Source: QHXW01 sp035297145 (GTDB taxonomy: Bacteria; Acidobacteriota; Terriglobia; Bryobacterales; Bryobacteraceae). From it: 64,000 nt of DNA. The DNA lies in contig DATGZN010000073.1 of the NCBI GenBank assembly GCA_035297145.1, positions 50,037 through 114,036 on the forward strand, in the 5' to 3' direction. A program made the position numbers and the translations under genes. Within the stretch, counting starts at the first letter, position 1, and each line of letters starts with the position of its first letter. This document shows positions 35,507-44,986 of the stretch, in pieces. The notes below the pieces were generated by a model. That model saw only the letters and a list, made by a program, of their open reading frames with translations, searched no databases and was not told the origin of the DNA.

Positions 35507-38100
35507 AAGCGCTTCAACTCCTGCTGCAATTCATGCAGTAACTGCAAAGCTTCGATGGGTCGCAGCTCGTCGATCTTCAAATTGCGAATACGTTCGGCGA
35601 TGCCGTGCCCTACGGGCTCGAACAGGCGGATCTGCACGGGCTGCTGCGGACGCGGGGCGAGTTCTTCGGTGACCTCGTGCTCGGTGCGCTCATGGAGCTT
35701 CAGGACCTCGAAGGCACGGTCGATGACGGCCATTGGCAAACCGGCCAAGCGTGCTACTTCGATGCCATAGCTGCGGTCTGCTTTGCCGGGTTCGACCTTG
35801 CGCAGAAAGATAATGCGATCACCGGCCTCTTTGACAGACACGCGGAGATTGCGCACGCCATCGAGTTGTTCGGCAAGCTCGGTCAGCTCGTGGTAGTGCG
35901 TGGCGAAAAGGGTTTTTGCGCGCGTGCGCTGGTGGATGTACTCGATCACCGCCCAGGCGAGGGCAAGGCCGTCGTAGGTCGCGGTACCGCGGCCGATCTC
36001 ATCGAGCACGATGAAGCTACGCGACGTCGCGGTATTGAGGATCACGGCTGTCTCGGTCATCTCGACCATGAAAGTCGAGCGGCCGCGCGCCAGGTTGTCG
36101 GAGGCGCCGATGCGCGTGAAAATGCGGTCGATCAAGGGGAGGGTCGCAGAATCGGCGGGAACGTAGGAGCCCATCTGCGCGAGGATGGCAATCAGCGCGG
36201 CCTGGCGGAGATAGGTTGATTTGCCGCCCATATTCGGGCCGGTGATGATCGCGATCAGATCGGTCGTCGGGTTAAGGTATAGATCATTGGGAATGAAGCG
36301 GCCGGTCTCGCCCCCGGTTTCGTCTGCGAGCTTTTCGATCACCGCGTGGCGGCCGGCAACGATGCGCATGGAATCATCATCCGAGAACGTGGGCCGTGCG
36401 TAGCGATTCGCTGCAGCGACTTCCGCCAAAGCCGCCGTGACATCCAGTTCCGCGATGGCCGCTGCCGTAGCGCGGATGCGCTGCGCGTGATCAGCGGCGA
36501 ACCGGCGGATTTCGCCGAACAGCTCTTTCTCCAGCACCAGAATCTTTTCCTCGGCATCGAGCACCTTGCGCTCGTAGTCTTTCAGCTCGGGGGTGGTGAA
36601 GCGCTCGGCATTGATAAGTGTCTGCTTGCGCTCATAGTCCGCCGGTGCGAGGTGCTGGTTCGCCTTGGAGATCTCGATGTAGTAACCAAAAACGTTGTTG
36701 AACCGGACTTTTAGTGACTGGATGCCGGTACGCGTGCGCTCGCGCGTTTCAATTTGGGCGATGTATTGGCGGCCGTTTTGCCGCAGATCGCGCAGCTCGT
36801 CGAGTTCGACATTGTAGCCCGCGCGGATTGCGCTGCCGTCGGCGATGTTGATTGGAGGGGCATCGGCGATGGCGTTGAGGATGCGGTCGCGGACTTCTGG
36901 TAGCTCATCGAGCTGGTCTTGTAGCTGGCAGAGTTTCGCCGCGCGGCGATCTCGGATGGTCTTCTTGAGCGAGGGAATCTTTTCCAGTGATTTCCCAAGT
37001 GCCAGCAGCTCACGTGGGCCGGCGGAGCCGATAGTCACCTTGGCGAGCAGCCGCTCGATATCGAGAACATCGCCCAGTTCCCCGCGTACCTGCGCGCGAA
37101 CGATGGTGTCGCCAAGCAGATCGCCCACCGCATCCAACCGCGCTTCGATTTCGTCACGATCGAGCGATGGAGCCAGCAGACGGCGCCGCAATAAGCGGCC
37201 GCCCATACCGGTCTTCGTCTGATCGATGACGGATAGCAGCGTCGCGCCTTCACCGGCAAAGATTGGCTCGACGAGCTCCAGGTTGCGGACGCTAACGGCA
37301 TCGAGCACCATGCCCTCGGCGCGGTCGTAATAGGAAGGGCGGTCCAGGTGATCGAGCGCCGCACGTTGCGTTTCCTGCAGGTAATGCAGAATGGCACCAG
37401 CAGCCGACACGGCCGCACTCCGATCGGCGAGGCCGCAACCGTCGAGTGAGAGCAGCCGGAAGTGTTCGCGGAGCGTGCGGTCGGCGTAGTCGTAGCTGAA
37501 GGTCCAGCTCTCGGCCTCGGTGCGCAGGAATTTCTGGCTCTTGTCATCGGGGACGATAAGGGGAGTTTCGGACGGCACCAAGACCTCGCGCGCGCCAAGT
37601 TGATCGAGAGCCGTCGAGACCTCGGCGGTTTCGAGTTCCGTCACGCGAAATTCGCCGGTTGAGACGTCCACATGTGCGAGACCGGCACGTGTGTCGTTCA
37701 GCGCCACCGCCGCCAGGTAGTTGTTCTCGTGCGAGCGGAGCAGATGTGCATCGGTGGCAGTGCCAGGCGTTACGATGCGAGTGAGCTCGCGCTTCACCAG
37801 CTTCTTGGCGAGGCGGGGATCTTCCATCTGATCGCAGATGGCGACGCGGTGCCCCTTCTGGATGAGGCGCGCGATATAGGCTTCCGCGGAATGATACGGC
37901 ACACCGCACATGGGAATGCTTACGCCCTTTTCTTTGTTGCGGGAGGTGAGCGTGATCTCGAGCTCGCGGGCCGCCACCACGGCGTCCTCGTAGAACAGCT
38001 CGTAAAAGTCACCGAGGCGGAACATCAACAGGGCGTTCGGCACCTGCTGTTTGACGGAATTGTACTGCCGCATGAGCGGCGTGGTGGCGTCGGAGGCCAT
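35497..38100 (-). CDS. mutS: DNA mismatch repair protein MutS
   Basis: 867 residues, full length. The N-terminal mismatch-binding domain has GDFYELFYEDA (phenylalanine-x-glutamate-like motif). The lever/clamp region, the Walker A TGPNMGGKSTYLRQ (about 615-628) and Walker B SFIVLDEIGRGTATYDG (about 690-706) are intact, followed by the dimerisation helix region. It lies 10 bases after gdhA and overlaps anmK by 10 bases. No mutL is adjacent. Confidence 0.97.
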   Translation of the reverse strand: MASDATTPLMRQYNSVKQQVPNALLMFRLGDFYELFYEDAVVAARELEITLTSRNKEKGVSIPMCGVPYHSAEAYIARLIQKGHRVAICDQMEDPRLAKKLVKRELTRIVTPGTATDAHLLRSHENNYLAAVALNDTRAGLAHVDVSTGEFRVTELETAEVSTALDQLGAREVLVPSETPLIVPDDKSQKFLRTEAESWTFSYDYADRTLREHFRLLSLDGCGLADRSAAVSAAGAILHYLQETQRAALDHLDRPSYYDRAEGMVLDAVSVRNLELVEPIFAGEGATLLSVIDQTKTGMGGRLLRRRLLAPSLDRDEIEARLDAVGDLLGDTIVRAQVRGELGDVLDIERLLAKVTIGSAGPRELLALGKSLEKIPSLKKTIRDRRAAKLCQLQDQLDELPEVRDRILNAIADAPPINIADGSAIRAGYNVELDELRDLRQNGRQYIAQIETRERTRTGIQSLKVRFNNVFGYYIEISKANQHLAPADYERKQTLINAERFTTPELKDYERKVLDAEEKILVLEKELFGEIRRFAADHAQRIRATAAAIAELDVTAALAEVAAANRYARPTFSDDDSMRIVAGRHAVIEKLADETGGETGRFIPNDLYLNPTTDLIAIITGPNMGGKSTYLRQAALIAILAQMGSYVPADSATLPLIDRIFTRIGASDNLARGRSTFMVEMTETAVILNTATSRSFIVLDEIGRGTATYDGLALAWAVIEYIHQRTRAKTLFATHYHELTELAEQLDGVRNLRVSVKEAGDRIIFLRKVEPGKADRSYGIEVARLAGLPMAVIDRAFEVLKLHERTEHEVTEELAPRPQQPVQIRLFEPVGHGIAERIRNLKIDELRPIEALQLLHELQQELKRLCE

Positions 38101-38110
38101 CTAGAACTGG

Positions 38111-39379
38111 CTACGCATAGATGCCCCGCAGCTTGATGCAGAAGGCCACGCGATCGAGCGCCAGCATGTACGCCGCGGTGCGGTTGTTCACGCCGTGCTT
38201 CTCAGCATAGCTGACCACCGCGTCGAAGCTCGCCACCATGATCTCTTGCAGGCGAGTGTTGATGAGATCCTCGTTCCAGAAGAAGCCCTGGCGGTCCTGT
38301 ACCCACTCAAAATAGGAAACGGTCACACCGCCGGCGTTGGCGAGGATATCCGGGATGATGAAAATTTTCTTGTCGTGCAGAATGGGGTCGGCGAGTGGAG
38401 TGGTGGGCCCGTTCGCGCCTTCGCACAGGATCTTGCAGCGCAAGCGGGGTGCGGTAGCTGAAGTAATCACATTCTCGGTCGCGGCAGGCAGCAGCACGTC
38501 ACATGGCAGAAACAACGCTTCATGACGGTCCACCTCTTCGCCGTGTGGATAATCGCGAATCGATCCGGTGTCTTTCTTGTGCTCCATTAGCGCAGCAATG
38601 TCCAAACCGTTGGGATTGTAGATGGCGGCATCGTACTCGATGATGCAGACAATCTTGAATCCGACGCGGGCCATGAGTTGCGCGGCCATGCCACCCACGT
38701 TGCCGAAACCCTGGATCACCACTCGCGTGTTCTCCGGCGCGAGGCCAAGTTTCTTGAGAGCGTTCAAAGTGACAATCATGCAGCCGCGTCCGGTGGCCTC
38801 AGTGCGTCCGCGCGATCCGCCCAAATCGATGGGTTTGCCGGTCACCACTGCCGTGGTCGTATGGCGGACGTGCATGGAGTACGTGTCCATGATCCACGCC
38901 ATGACACGTTCGTTGGTGTTCACGTCGGGCGCCGGGACATCGCGCTCCGGGCCGAGGAATTCGATGATCTCCGCTGTGTACCGGCGCGTGACGCGCTCGA
39001 GCTCGCCATCCGAAAGCAAATGCGGATCGCAAATCACACCGCCCTTGGCGCCCCCGAACGGAATGTTCACGACCGCGCACTTCCAGGTCATCCAGGATGC
39101 CAGCGCGCGCACTTCATCCAGCGTCACATCGGGGCCGAAGCGGATTCCGCCTTTGCCAGGGCCGCGCGCGATGGAGTGTTGTACGCGGTAGCCTGTGAAT
39201 ACCTCAATGCGCCCGTCGTCGAGCTGCACCGGAATGTGCACGGTGATTTCCTTAGTCGGGCTGCGCAAGACCTTGCACATGCCATCATCAAGATTGAGCC
39301 GGTCCGCAGCCTCGTCAAACCGCGCTTCGGCCGCGAGCCACGGATTCGTCTCTTGCTCGGTGGATAGCAACGTGGCCAT
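38111..39379 (-). CDS. gdhA: Glutamate dehydrogenase (Glu/Leu/Phe/Val dehydrogenase family)
   Basis: 422 residues. It interconverts glutamate and 2-oxoglutarate plus ammonium. The substrate region GKGGIRFGPDVTLDEVRALA, the active-site lysines in MTWKCAVV and GGAKGG, and the Rossmann loop QGFGNVGGMAAQLMAR are all visible. The length and motif set suit hexameric NAD- or NADP-linked GDH; the coenzyme is not decidable here. Neighbours are an S41 peptidase upstream and mutS downstream. The amt cluster elsewhere in the window supplies ammonium. Confidence 0.95.
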   Translation of the reverse strand: MATLLSTEQETNPWLAAEARFDEAADRLNLDDGMCKVLRSPTKEITVHIPVQLDDGRIEVFTGYRVQHSIARGPGKGGIRFGPDVTLDEVRALASWMTWKCAVVNIPFGGAKGGVICDPHLLSDGELERVTRRYTAEIIEFLGPERDVPAPDVNTNERVMAWIMDTYSMHVRHTTTAVVTGKPIDLGGSRGRTEATGRGCMIVTLNALKKLGLAPENTRVVIQGFGNVGGMAAQLMARVGFKIVCIIEYDAAIYNPNGLDIAALMEHKKDTGSIRDYPHGEEVDRHEALFLPCDVLLPAATENVITSATAPRLRCKILCEGANGPTTPLADPILHDKKIFIIPDILANAGGVTVSYFEWVQDRQGFFWNEDLINTRLQEIMVASFDAVVSYAEKHGVNNRTAAYMLALDRVAFCIKLRGIYA

Positions 39380-39400
39380 AGAGAAAACCTCCGGGTCTTA

Positions 39401-40891
39401 TTATGACATCGGGATGAACGCGCTCAACCCGCCGCTGATCAGTTCCACGGCTCGCTGGATCTGCGGATCGCGCTGCGCCTCGACCTCATCGCCCTTCTCC
39501 ACACCGAGCGACTGGTTGAAGATCTCGGTCTTGAGCCGGTTGCGAATGAAACCGAGCTCGCTGGACCATTCGGCGAGATTCGGTTGGATATTCCGGTCCG
39601 CCAGATAAACACGAAAATCATCCAACAACGAGGGCGGAACTTCGAAGCTCTCGGTCACCTTATTTTTCCGCAAGTATTCAGTCGCGAACGAGGTGAAGGC
39701 GCCGCTCGTCTCCAGCACTTCCCGGAATCGCGAGACGCTGGGCGGGTAGACTACCTCATCCGGGATGATGCCGCCCCCGCCGCGGACGATACGTCCTTTG
39801 TCCGTTCGGAAATCCGATTTCTCATTGGGGTGAGCCGCCGTGGCGCCGAGCGCGAATTGCGTGGCGTCGAACGGCTTCTGAATGGAACGTCCGCTGGGCG
39901 TGTAGTAAAGCGCGGTGGTCAGCGCCAGGCCGGAGGAATCGGCGAGCGGAAATACGCTTTGCACCAGGCCCTTGCCGAAGCTGGGTTCACCAATGATCAT
40001 GGCCCGATCATGATCTTGCAACGCCCCCGCCACGATTTCCGAAGCGCTCGCGCTCTTGCCGTTGATCAGCACAGCCAGGGGGAAATCGTAAGGCTTGTCG
40101 TCGGCCGGAACCTTTTCTTCTTTTTGCGGAACCGCGCGGCCGCGCACGGTGAGGATAGACGATCCCGGCTTCAAGAACAGCCCGGCCGTCTCCAAAGCCG
40201 ACGTCAGCAGACCGCCGGGGTTATTGCGCAAGTCGAGCACCAGGCCCTTCAATTTGCGGCCTCCCAGCTTCTCAATGCCTTCCTTAATCTGTGCGCCAGT
40301 CTGTTCGTCGAAGCTGGCGACGCGCAGATATCCGATTCCGGGCTTCACCGGAAAAACGCGCTCCACGCTCGGCTGCTGCATTTCTTCCGGCGTCAGGGTG
40401 AAATCGAGCATCCCGCTGCTTCCCGGCCGCCGGATCACCAGATGAGCCGGCTGCTGGCGCGACTCCTGCAACAATCCGATCAACTGTTCGAAATCCAAAC
40501 GGTCCAACCGGTAGTTGTTGACCGCTAGAATCTCATCACCGGGACTCATGCCGGACTTGGCCGAGGGCGTGCCCGGCATGGTCTGGAGCACCACCACCCT
40601 GCCCGGGAGCACTGAAACTACGCTCCCGAATCCTTTGCGCGTCGACGTCTCGAGCTGTTTAAGCTGCTCGAACTGCTGGGGATCGAAGAAGACCGAATGC
40701 GGATCAAGCCGCCGCAGCATTCCTGGAATGACGCCCTGGTAGAAGAGCTGTTGGGAGGATACGGGGTCCGCGGCGTTCTGCTCGACGAGGGCGAACGCCT
40801 GGGTCACACGCTTGACCTGGGTCTCCAGATCGTCCTCCGCGGACACAGACAAGGCCACCAGAAACAAAACAGGGAAAATACGCAACATCAA
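39401..40891 (-). CDS. S41-family C-terminal processing peptidase
   Basis: 496 residues with a signal peptide (about 1-18). A PDZ-like domain (about 90-170, GFGSVVSVLPGRVVVL and SAKSGMSPGDEILAVNN) precedes the S41 catalytic domain. The serine of NGKSASASEIV and the lysine of GEPSFGKGLVQ form the Ser-Lys dyad. Periplasmic Ctp enzymes trim or degrade proteins near the envelope. It is followed by gdhA (21 bases) and preceded by ddl. Confidence 0.9.
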   Translation of the reverse strand: MMLRIFPVLFLVALSVSAEDDLETQVKRVTQAFALVEQNAADPVSSQQLFYQGVIPGMLRRLDPHSVFFDPQQFEQLKQLETSTRKGFGSVVSVLPGRVVVLQTMPGTPSAKSGMSPGDEILAVNNYRLDRLDFEQLIGLLQESRQQPAHLVIRRPGSSGMLDFTLTPEEMQQPSVERVFPVKPGIGYLRVASFDEQTGAQIKEGIEKLGGRKLKGLVLDLRNNPGGLLTSALETAGLFLKPGSSILTVRGRAVPQKEEKVPADDKPYDFPLAVLINGKSASASEIVAGALQDHDRAMIIGEPSFGKGLVQSVFPLADSSGLALTTALYYTPSGRSIQKPFDATQFALGATAAHPNEKSDFRTDKGRIVRGGGGIIPDEVVYPPSVSRFREVLETSGAFTSFATEYLRKNKVTESFEVPPSLLDDFRVYLADRNIQPNLAEWSSELGFIRNRLKTEIFNQSLGVEKGDEVEAQRDPQIQRAVELISGGLSAFIPMS

Positions 40892-40946
40892 TCGGGCCAG
40901 TTGGAGGACGCGCTAAAAGCTATGGACATCGCTACTTGCTCTTATT

Positions 40947-41924
40947 CTAGCGCGTGAACTTGGTGGCATTTTTCGCGGCGTGGCGCTCGAGCGCCAGTTC
41001 GATCAGGCGATCGATCAGCTTGGGATAAGGCAGCCCTGTCGTTTCCCACATTTTGGGATACATGCTGATGGAGGTGAATCCGGGAATAGTATTGATCTCG
41101 TTGATGTAGAGTTGCCCGGTGGCGCCTTCGAGAAGGAAATCCACGCGCGCCATGCCTTCGCATTCCACCGCGCGGTAACATTCGACCGCCAGGCCCCGCA
41201 GCTCGGTCATCTGCTCGGGCTCGATCCTGGCCGGCAGTTCGAATTTTGCCTGATCGAGAAGGTACTTGTCTTCGTAGTCGTAGAAATCGCGCGAGGGCAT
41301 GACCTCGCAGGCGAGCGATGCCTCCGGCCGCTCATTGCCCAATACGGCACATTCGAATTCGCGCCCACTGATCCCGCGCTCCACAATGATCTTCCGGTCG
41401 TACTGGGCCGCCAGCGCCAAGGCCTTCTCCAGCTCGGCGAGATCGCGCGCTTTTGAAATTCCGACCGATGACCCGAGGTTGGCCGGCTTGACGAACACCG
41501 GAAACGGCAGCCGCGACGTGATTTCCACCGTGTCCATCGAGGCACGCGTTTGTGTCACGTATTCCACCACCGGCAGCCCGCGCTCCTGGCACACGCGCTT
41601 CATCATCTCCTTGTCCATGGAGAGCGACGACGCCAGCACGCCCGCGCCCACGTAAGGCAGGTCGGCCAGCTCAAGCAGGCCCTGCACCGTTCCATCCTCA
41701 CCGAACGTGCCGTGCAGCACTGGAAAAACCACGTCGATATCCGGATGCGCGCCAGGCTCTGGCAGAATCGGATGCGGTTGCCACTTCCCTTCCTTGGTGA
41801 TGAAGTACTCGGAAATGTCGTACTTCGCGCGGTCCATGGCTTGGATGATGGATTTCGATGAGCGAAGGGAAATCTCGTGTTCACCGCTCCGCCCCCCGTA
41901 AATCACCGCCACGCGCGTTTTCAC
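40947..41924 (-). CDS. ddl: D-alanine--D-alanine ligase
   Basis: 325 residues, ATP-grasp fold. It makes the D-Ala-D-Ala dipeptide of peptidoglycan. Visible parts are the start MKTRVAVIYGGRSGEHEISLRS, the PYVGAGVLASSLSMDK loop, FVKPANLGSSVGIS and the metal region ARVDFLLE...INEINTIPGFTSISMYP. The start overlaps the arginase stop by 4 bases. No murC/ftsQ neighbours, so it is a stand-alone ddl. Confidence 0.95.
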   Translation of the reverse strand: MKTRVAVIYGGRSGEHEISLRSSKSIIQAMDRAKYDISEYFITKEGKWQPHPILPEPGAHPDIDVVFPVLHGTFGEDGTVQGLLELADLPYVGAGVLASSLSMDKEMMKRVCQERGLPVVEYVTQTRASMDTVEITSRLPFPVFVKPANLGSSVGISKARDLAELEKALALAAQYDRKIIVERGISGREFECAVLGNERPEASLACEVMPSRDFYDYEDKYLLDQAKFELPARIEPEQMTELRGLAVECYRAVECEGMARVDFLLEGATGQLYINEINTIPGFTSISMYPKMWETTGLPYPKLIDRLIELALERHAAKNATKFTR

Positions 41925-42835
41925 AGAATCTTCTTCCCTAACGCCGACATGACCAGCTCCACCGCCAGATCCGCGGTCCGGTTCACTTCATCGATCACCG
42001 GATTCACCTCGACCACGTCCATCGAAAACATGTGCCCTGAATCGCAGATCATTTCCATTGCCAAATGCGCTTCGCGGTAGGTGGCGCCTCCACGAACCGG
42101 CGTTCCTACTCCCGGAGCATATTGCGGATCGACGTAATCCATGTCCAACGACGCGTGAAAACCGGCGGTGCCGTCGGTCACGATACCCAGCGCCTGTTCC
42201 ATCACGGCGCGCAGCCCGCGCTCGTCGATATCCCGCATCGTAAACGCTCGAACGCCGCTTCCGCGTACGTGCGGCCGCTCCAAGATGTCCACGTCGCGCA
42301 AGCCCACCAGTGCGACGTTGCGCGGGTGCACCTTGGGAGCAAAGCCGAGCAGCTTCGTGAGTTCCTCCGGCCCAAGGCCAATGCAGCAGGCCAGCGGCAT
42401 CCCGTGCACATTGCCCGAGGGCGACGTCTGCGGCGTATTCATGTCCGCATGGGCGTCGATCCAGAGCAGCCCCATGCGTTTCTTCTTTTTTCGAAAATGC
42501 CGCGCCATGCCGGCGACGGAGCCGATGGCGATCGAATGGTCGCCACCCATAACCAGCGGCGCCTTGTCTTCCTCGGCTGCCTGCTCCACCATGACCGCCA
42601 ACCGCTGGCACGTAGCCGCGATCTGTGGCAAATATTTCGCATGACGCGGCCCTTCAGGCAGGCTCTCCGGCTGTTCCACCGGCACGTTGCCGAGGTCCTC
42701 GATTTCGTAACCCAACGTCGCGATGCGCTTATTGATGTTGGCGACCCGCATGGCCGATGGCCCCATGTCCACGCCGCGGCGTCCCGCGCCCAGATCGAGG
42801 GGCGCTCCGATGATTGCAATATGGGATCGATTCAT
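41921..42835 (-). CDS. rocF: Arginase family protein
   Basis: 304 residues from ATG 42835. It is expected to hydrolyse arginine to ornithine and urea with two Mn ions. Metal motifs GGDHSIAIGS, WIDAHADMNTP and SLDMDYVDPQYAPG are complete. The N-terminus (IAIIGAPLDLGAGRRGVDMGP) fits true arginases rather than agmatinases. It sits 7 bases after asnS and overlaps ddl. Urea would be a nitrogen source, but no urease is visible. Confidence 0.88.
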   Translation of the reverse strand: MNRSHIAIIGAPLDLGAGRRGVDMGPSAMRVANINKRIATLGYEIEDLGNVPVEQPESLPEGPRHAKYLPQIAATCQRLAVMVEQAAEEDKAPLVMGGDHSIAIGSVAGMARHFRKKKKRMGLLWIDAHADMNTPQTSPSGNVHGMPLACCIGLGPEELTKLLGFAPKVHPRNVALVGLRDVDILERPHVRGSGVRAFTMRDIDERGLRAVMEQALGIVTDGTAGFHASLDMDYVDPQYAPGVGTPVRGGATYREAHLAMEMICDSGHMFSMDVVEVNPVIDEVNRTADLAVELVMSALGKKIL

Positions 42836-42842
42836 TGAAAAA

Positions 42843-44153
42843 CTAAGGCCGCAACCGGTACAGCATGCGCGGAAAAGCGATGGTCTCGCGAACGTGTTCG
42901 AGCCCGCACAACCACGCCACGCAGCGTTCAATTCCCATGCCGAAACCGCCGTGCGGAACGCTGCCGAATTTCCGCAGGTCGAGATACCAGTTGAACGCCT
43001 CCTTCGGAAGCTGATGCTCTTCGATGCGCCGCAGCAGCAGGTCGTGGTCGTGAATGCGCTGCCCGCCGCCGATGACCTCGCCGTAACCTTCCGGCGCGAG
43101 AACGTCGACGCACATCGCGACCTCGGGCCGCTCCGGATTCGGCTGCATGTAGAACGCCTTTACCGACGACGGATACCCATCCACCATCAGGGGCCGGCCG
43201 TGCTGCTGGCTCAGCAGCGTCTCATCCGCGCCGCCAAAATCGCCACCCCACTGAATCTCGCTTCCCTTCGATTGCAAGAACTTCACAGCGTCGTCATAAC
43301 TATTGCGCGGAAACGGCGCCTGAATGGCTTCGAGCTTGCTCACGTCGCGCTCGAGAAGCTTCAGCTCGGCGCGCCGCTTTTCCAACACGCGACCCACGAC
43401 GAAGACGATCATGGCTTCGGCGACCTGCTTGACGTCTTCGAGTGTGGCGTACGCCATCTCCGGTTCCACCATCCAGAACTCTGTCAGATGGCGGCGCGTC
43501 TTCGACTTCTCGGCGCGAAATGTGGGCCCGAAGCAATAGACCTTTCCGAACGCCGCCGCGGTGGCTTCGTTGTAGAGCTGGCCGGATTGCGCGAGGTATG
43601 CTTTCTCTTCCTCGAAATAGTTCACCTCGAATAGCGTTGTGGTGCCTTCGCAGGCCGCAGGCGTGAAGATCGGAGTGTCCACCAGGGTGAATCCGTTGGA
43701 ATCGAAATAATCCCGAACGGCCTTAATGACCTCGTGGCGCACGCCGAGAATCGCGTGCTGGCGCTGGCTGCGCAGCCATAGATGCCGGTGGTCCATCAGA
43801 AAGTCGACGCCGTGTTCCTTGGGCGTGATGGGATAGGGATCGGCCTCCGGGACGCGCTGCAACACCTCCACGTTTTCCACGTCCATCTCGTAACCGCCGG
43901 GCGCGCGCTCATCGGCGCGAATCTTGCCCGTGAAAATGACCGAGGATTCCTGCGTCAGATCTTTGATCGCATCGAAAACCGGTTCAGGCAGTGCGCTCTT
44001 CACCGCGACGCACTGCATGATGCCCGTGCCATCGCGTAGTTGTGGGAACGCGATCTTGCCGGACTTGCGGAGGTTGTACAGCCAACCCGGAATCGAAACC
44101 GTCTCACCCACGTGCTTCGCCGCGCTCCAGATGGTGATGCGCTCAGTCTTCAC
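42843..44153 (-). CDS. asnS: Asparaginyl-tRNA synthetase
   Basis: 436 residues from GTG 44153, chosen because GGAG (44161-44164 on the complement) lies 7 bases upstream and residues beyond it are not family-like. It charges tRNA-Asn. The N-terminal OB-fold (VSIPGWLYNLRKSGKIAFPQLRDG) and the class II motifs (FRAEKSKTRRHLTEFWMVEPEMA; GFGMGIERCVAWLCGLEHVR) are visible. It overlaps the isomerase gene stop by 11 bases. Confidence 0.95.
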   Translation of the reverse strand: MKTERITIWSAAKHVGETVSIPGWLYNLRKSGKIAFPQLRDGTGIMQCVAVKSALPEPVFDAIKDLTQESSVIFTGKIRADERAPGGYEMDVENVEVLQRVPEADPYPITPKEHGVDFLMDHRHLWLRSQRQHAILGVRHEVIKAVRDYFDSNGFTLVDTPIFTPAACEGTTTLFEVNYFEEEKAYLAQSGQLYNEATAAAFGKVYCFGPTFRAEKSKTRRHLTEFWMVEPEMAYATLEDVKQVAEAMIVFVVGRVLEKRRAELKLLERDVSKLEAIQAPFPRNSYDDAVKFLQSKGSEIQWGGDFGGADETLLSQQHGRPLMVDGYPSSVKAFYMQPNPERPEVAMCVDVLAPEGYGEVIGGGQRIHDHDLLLRRIEEHQLPKEAFNWYLDLRKFGSVPHGGFGMGIERCVAWLCGLEHVRETIAFPRMLYRLRP

Positions 44154-44982
44154 GAAGCTTCTCCAGCCGGTCAAAGACTTCATTCACGCGGTCGAGCGGA
44201 TGTTCCATGCCCTCCACTTCCTTCAGCTCCAGCAGAAGCGGATACTGCCCGGGACGTGAGCGCAACAGACTCATGGTCCGCTTCCAGTCGACCGTGCCGC
44301 CTTCGGCGAGCAGTGGAAACAGGTGCTTGTCCGCCTTGCCGTCGTTGTCGTGCAGATGCGTCGAGCGGATGCGGTCCTTCATGATGTCAAACGCCGCCTC
44401 TACTCCCTCGCCGATATTGGCGTGACCCACGTCGAACACAAATCCAAGATCCAGGTGCGTCACCTCGACGAAATATTTCAACCGCTCCGCGCTGGCAAGA
44501 TCGTTGGGAATATTCTCGAGTAAAATCTGCACGCCCCGCTGCCCCGCGAAAATGCTCAATTCTTCCAACGCGGAAAACGCGGCGTCGATCTTGCGATCGC
44601 TGAATGCCTCTCCGGAAACGCCGAGATGCTGGATCAAGTACCGGAAAGGCACCGTCTCTGCGATCTCCAGCGCGCGCTTGATCTCATCCACCATTTTCAG
44701 ACGTTCGGACTTCACCGGCTCCGTGATCGTGACGATGGAATGCGGCCCCGACCGCCCCCAGATTTCGTCGGTATGCATCGGCGAATGCAGTGAGTGCAGC
44801 TTCAGCTCGGCGTCGGCGAACCAGTGGCCCAGTTCGATGATCTGCGCGCGATCGCGCCAGTCGAGGTGCTGTCGCGCGCAGAAGATCTCCACAGCCGGGA
44901 TCCCCGCTTGCATCACGCGATTCAGCCACGCCACCGTCAGCCGGTGGTTCACGAACAAATGCGTCGAAAGTACGCGGTCCAT
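44143..44982 (-). CDS. Sugar phosphate isomerase/epimerase-like (xylose isomerase-like TIM barrel) protein
   Basis: 279 residues from ATG 44982, which follows the ggt stop by 4 bases. AP-endonuclease-2/xylose-isomerase-like barrel: LSTHLFVNHRLTV, LHSLHSPMHTDEIWG, VQILLENIPND, LGFVFDVGHANIGEG and RSTHLHDNDGKADKHLFPLLAEGGTVDW contain the usual Glu/His/Asp metal ligands. The substrate is unknown; this family covers many sugars and also endonuclease IV. It overlaps asnS. Confidence 0.8.
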   Translation of the reverse strand: MDRVLSTHLFVNHRLTVAWLNRVMQAGIPAVEIFCARQHLDWRDRAQIIELGHWFADAELKLHSLHSPMHTDEIWGRSGPHSIVTITEPVKSERLKMVDEIKRALEIAETVPFRYLIQHLGVSGEAFSDRKIDAAFSALEELSIFAGQRGVQILLENIPNDLASAERLKYFVEVTHLDLGFVFDVGHANIGEGVEAAFDIMKDRIRSTHLHDNDGKADKHLFPLLAEGGTVDWKRTMSLLRSRPGQYPLLLELKEVEGMEHPLDRVNEVFDRLEKLRED

Positions 44983-44986
44983 GCGC

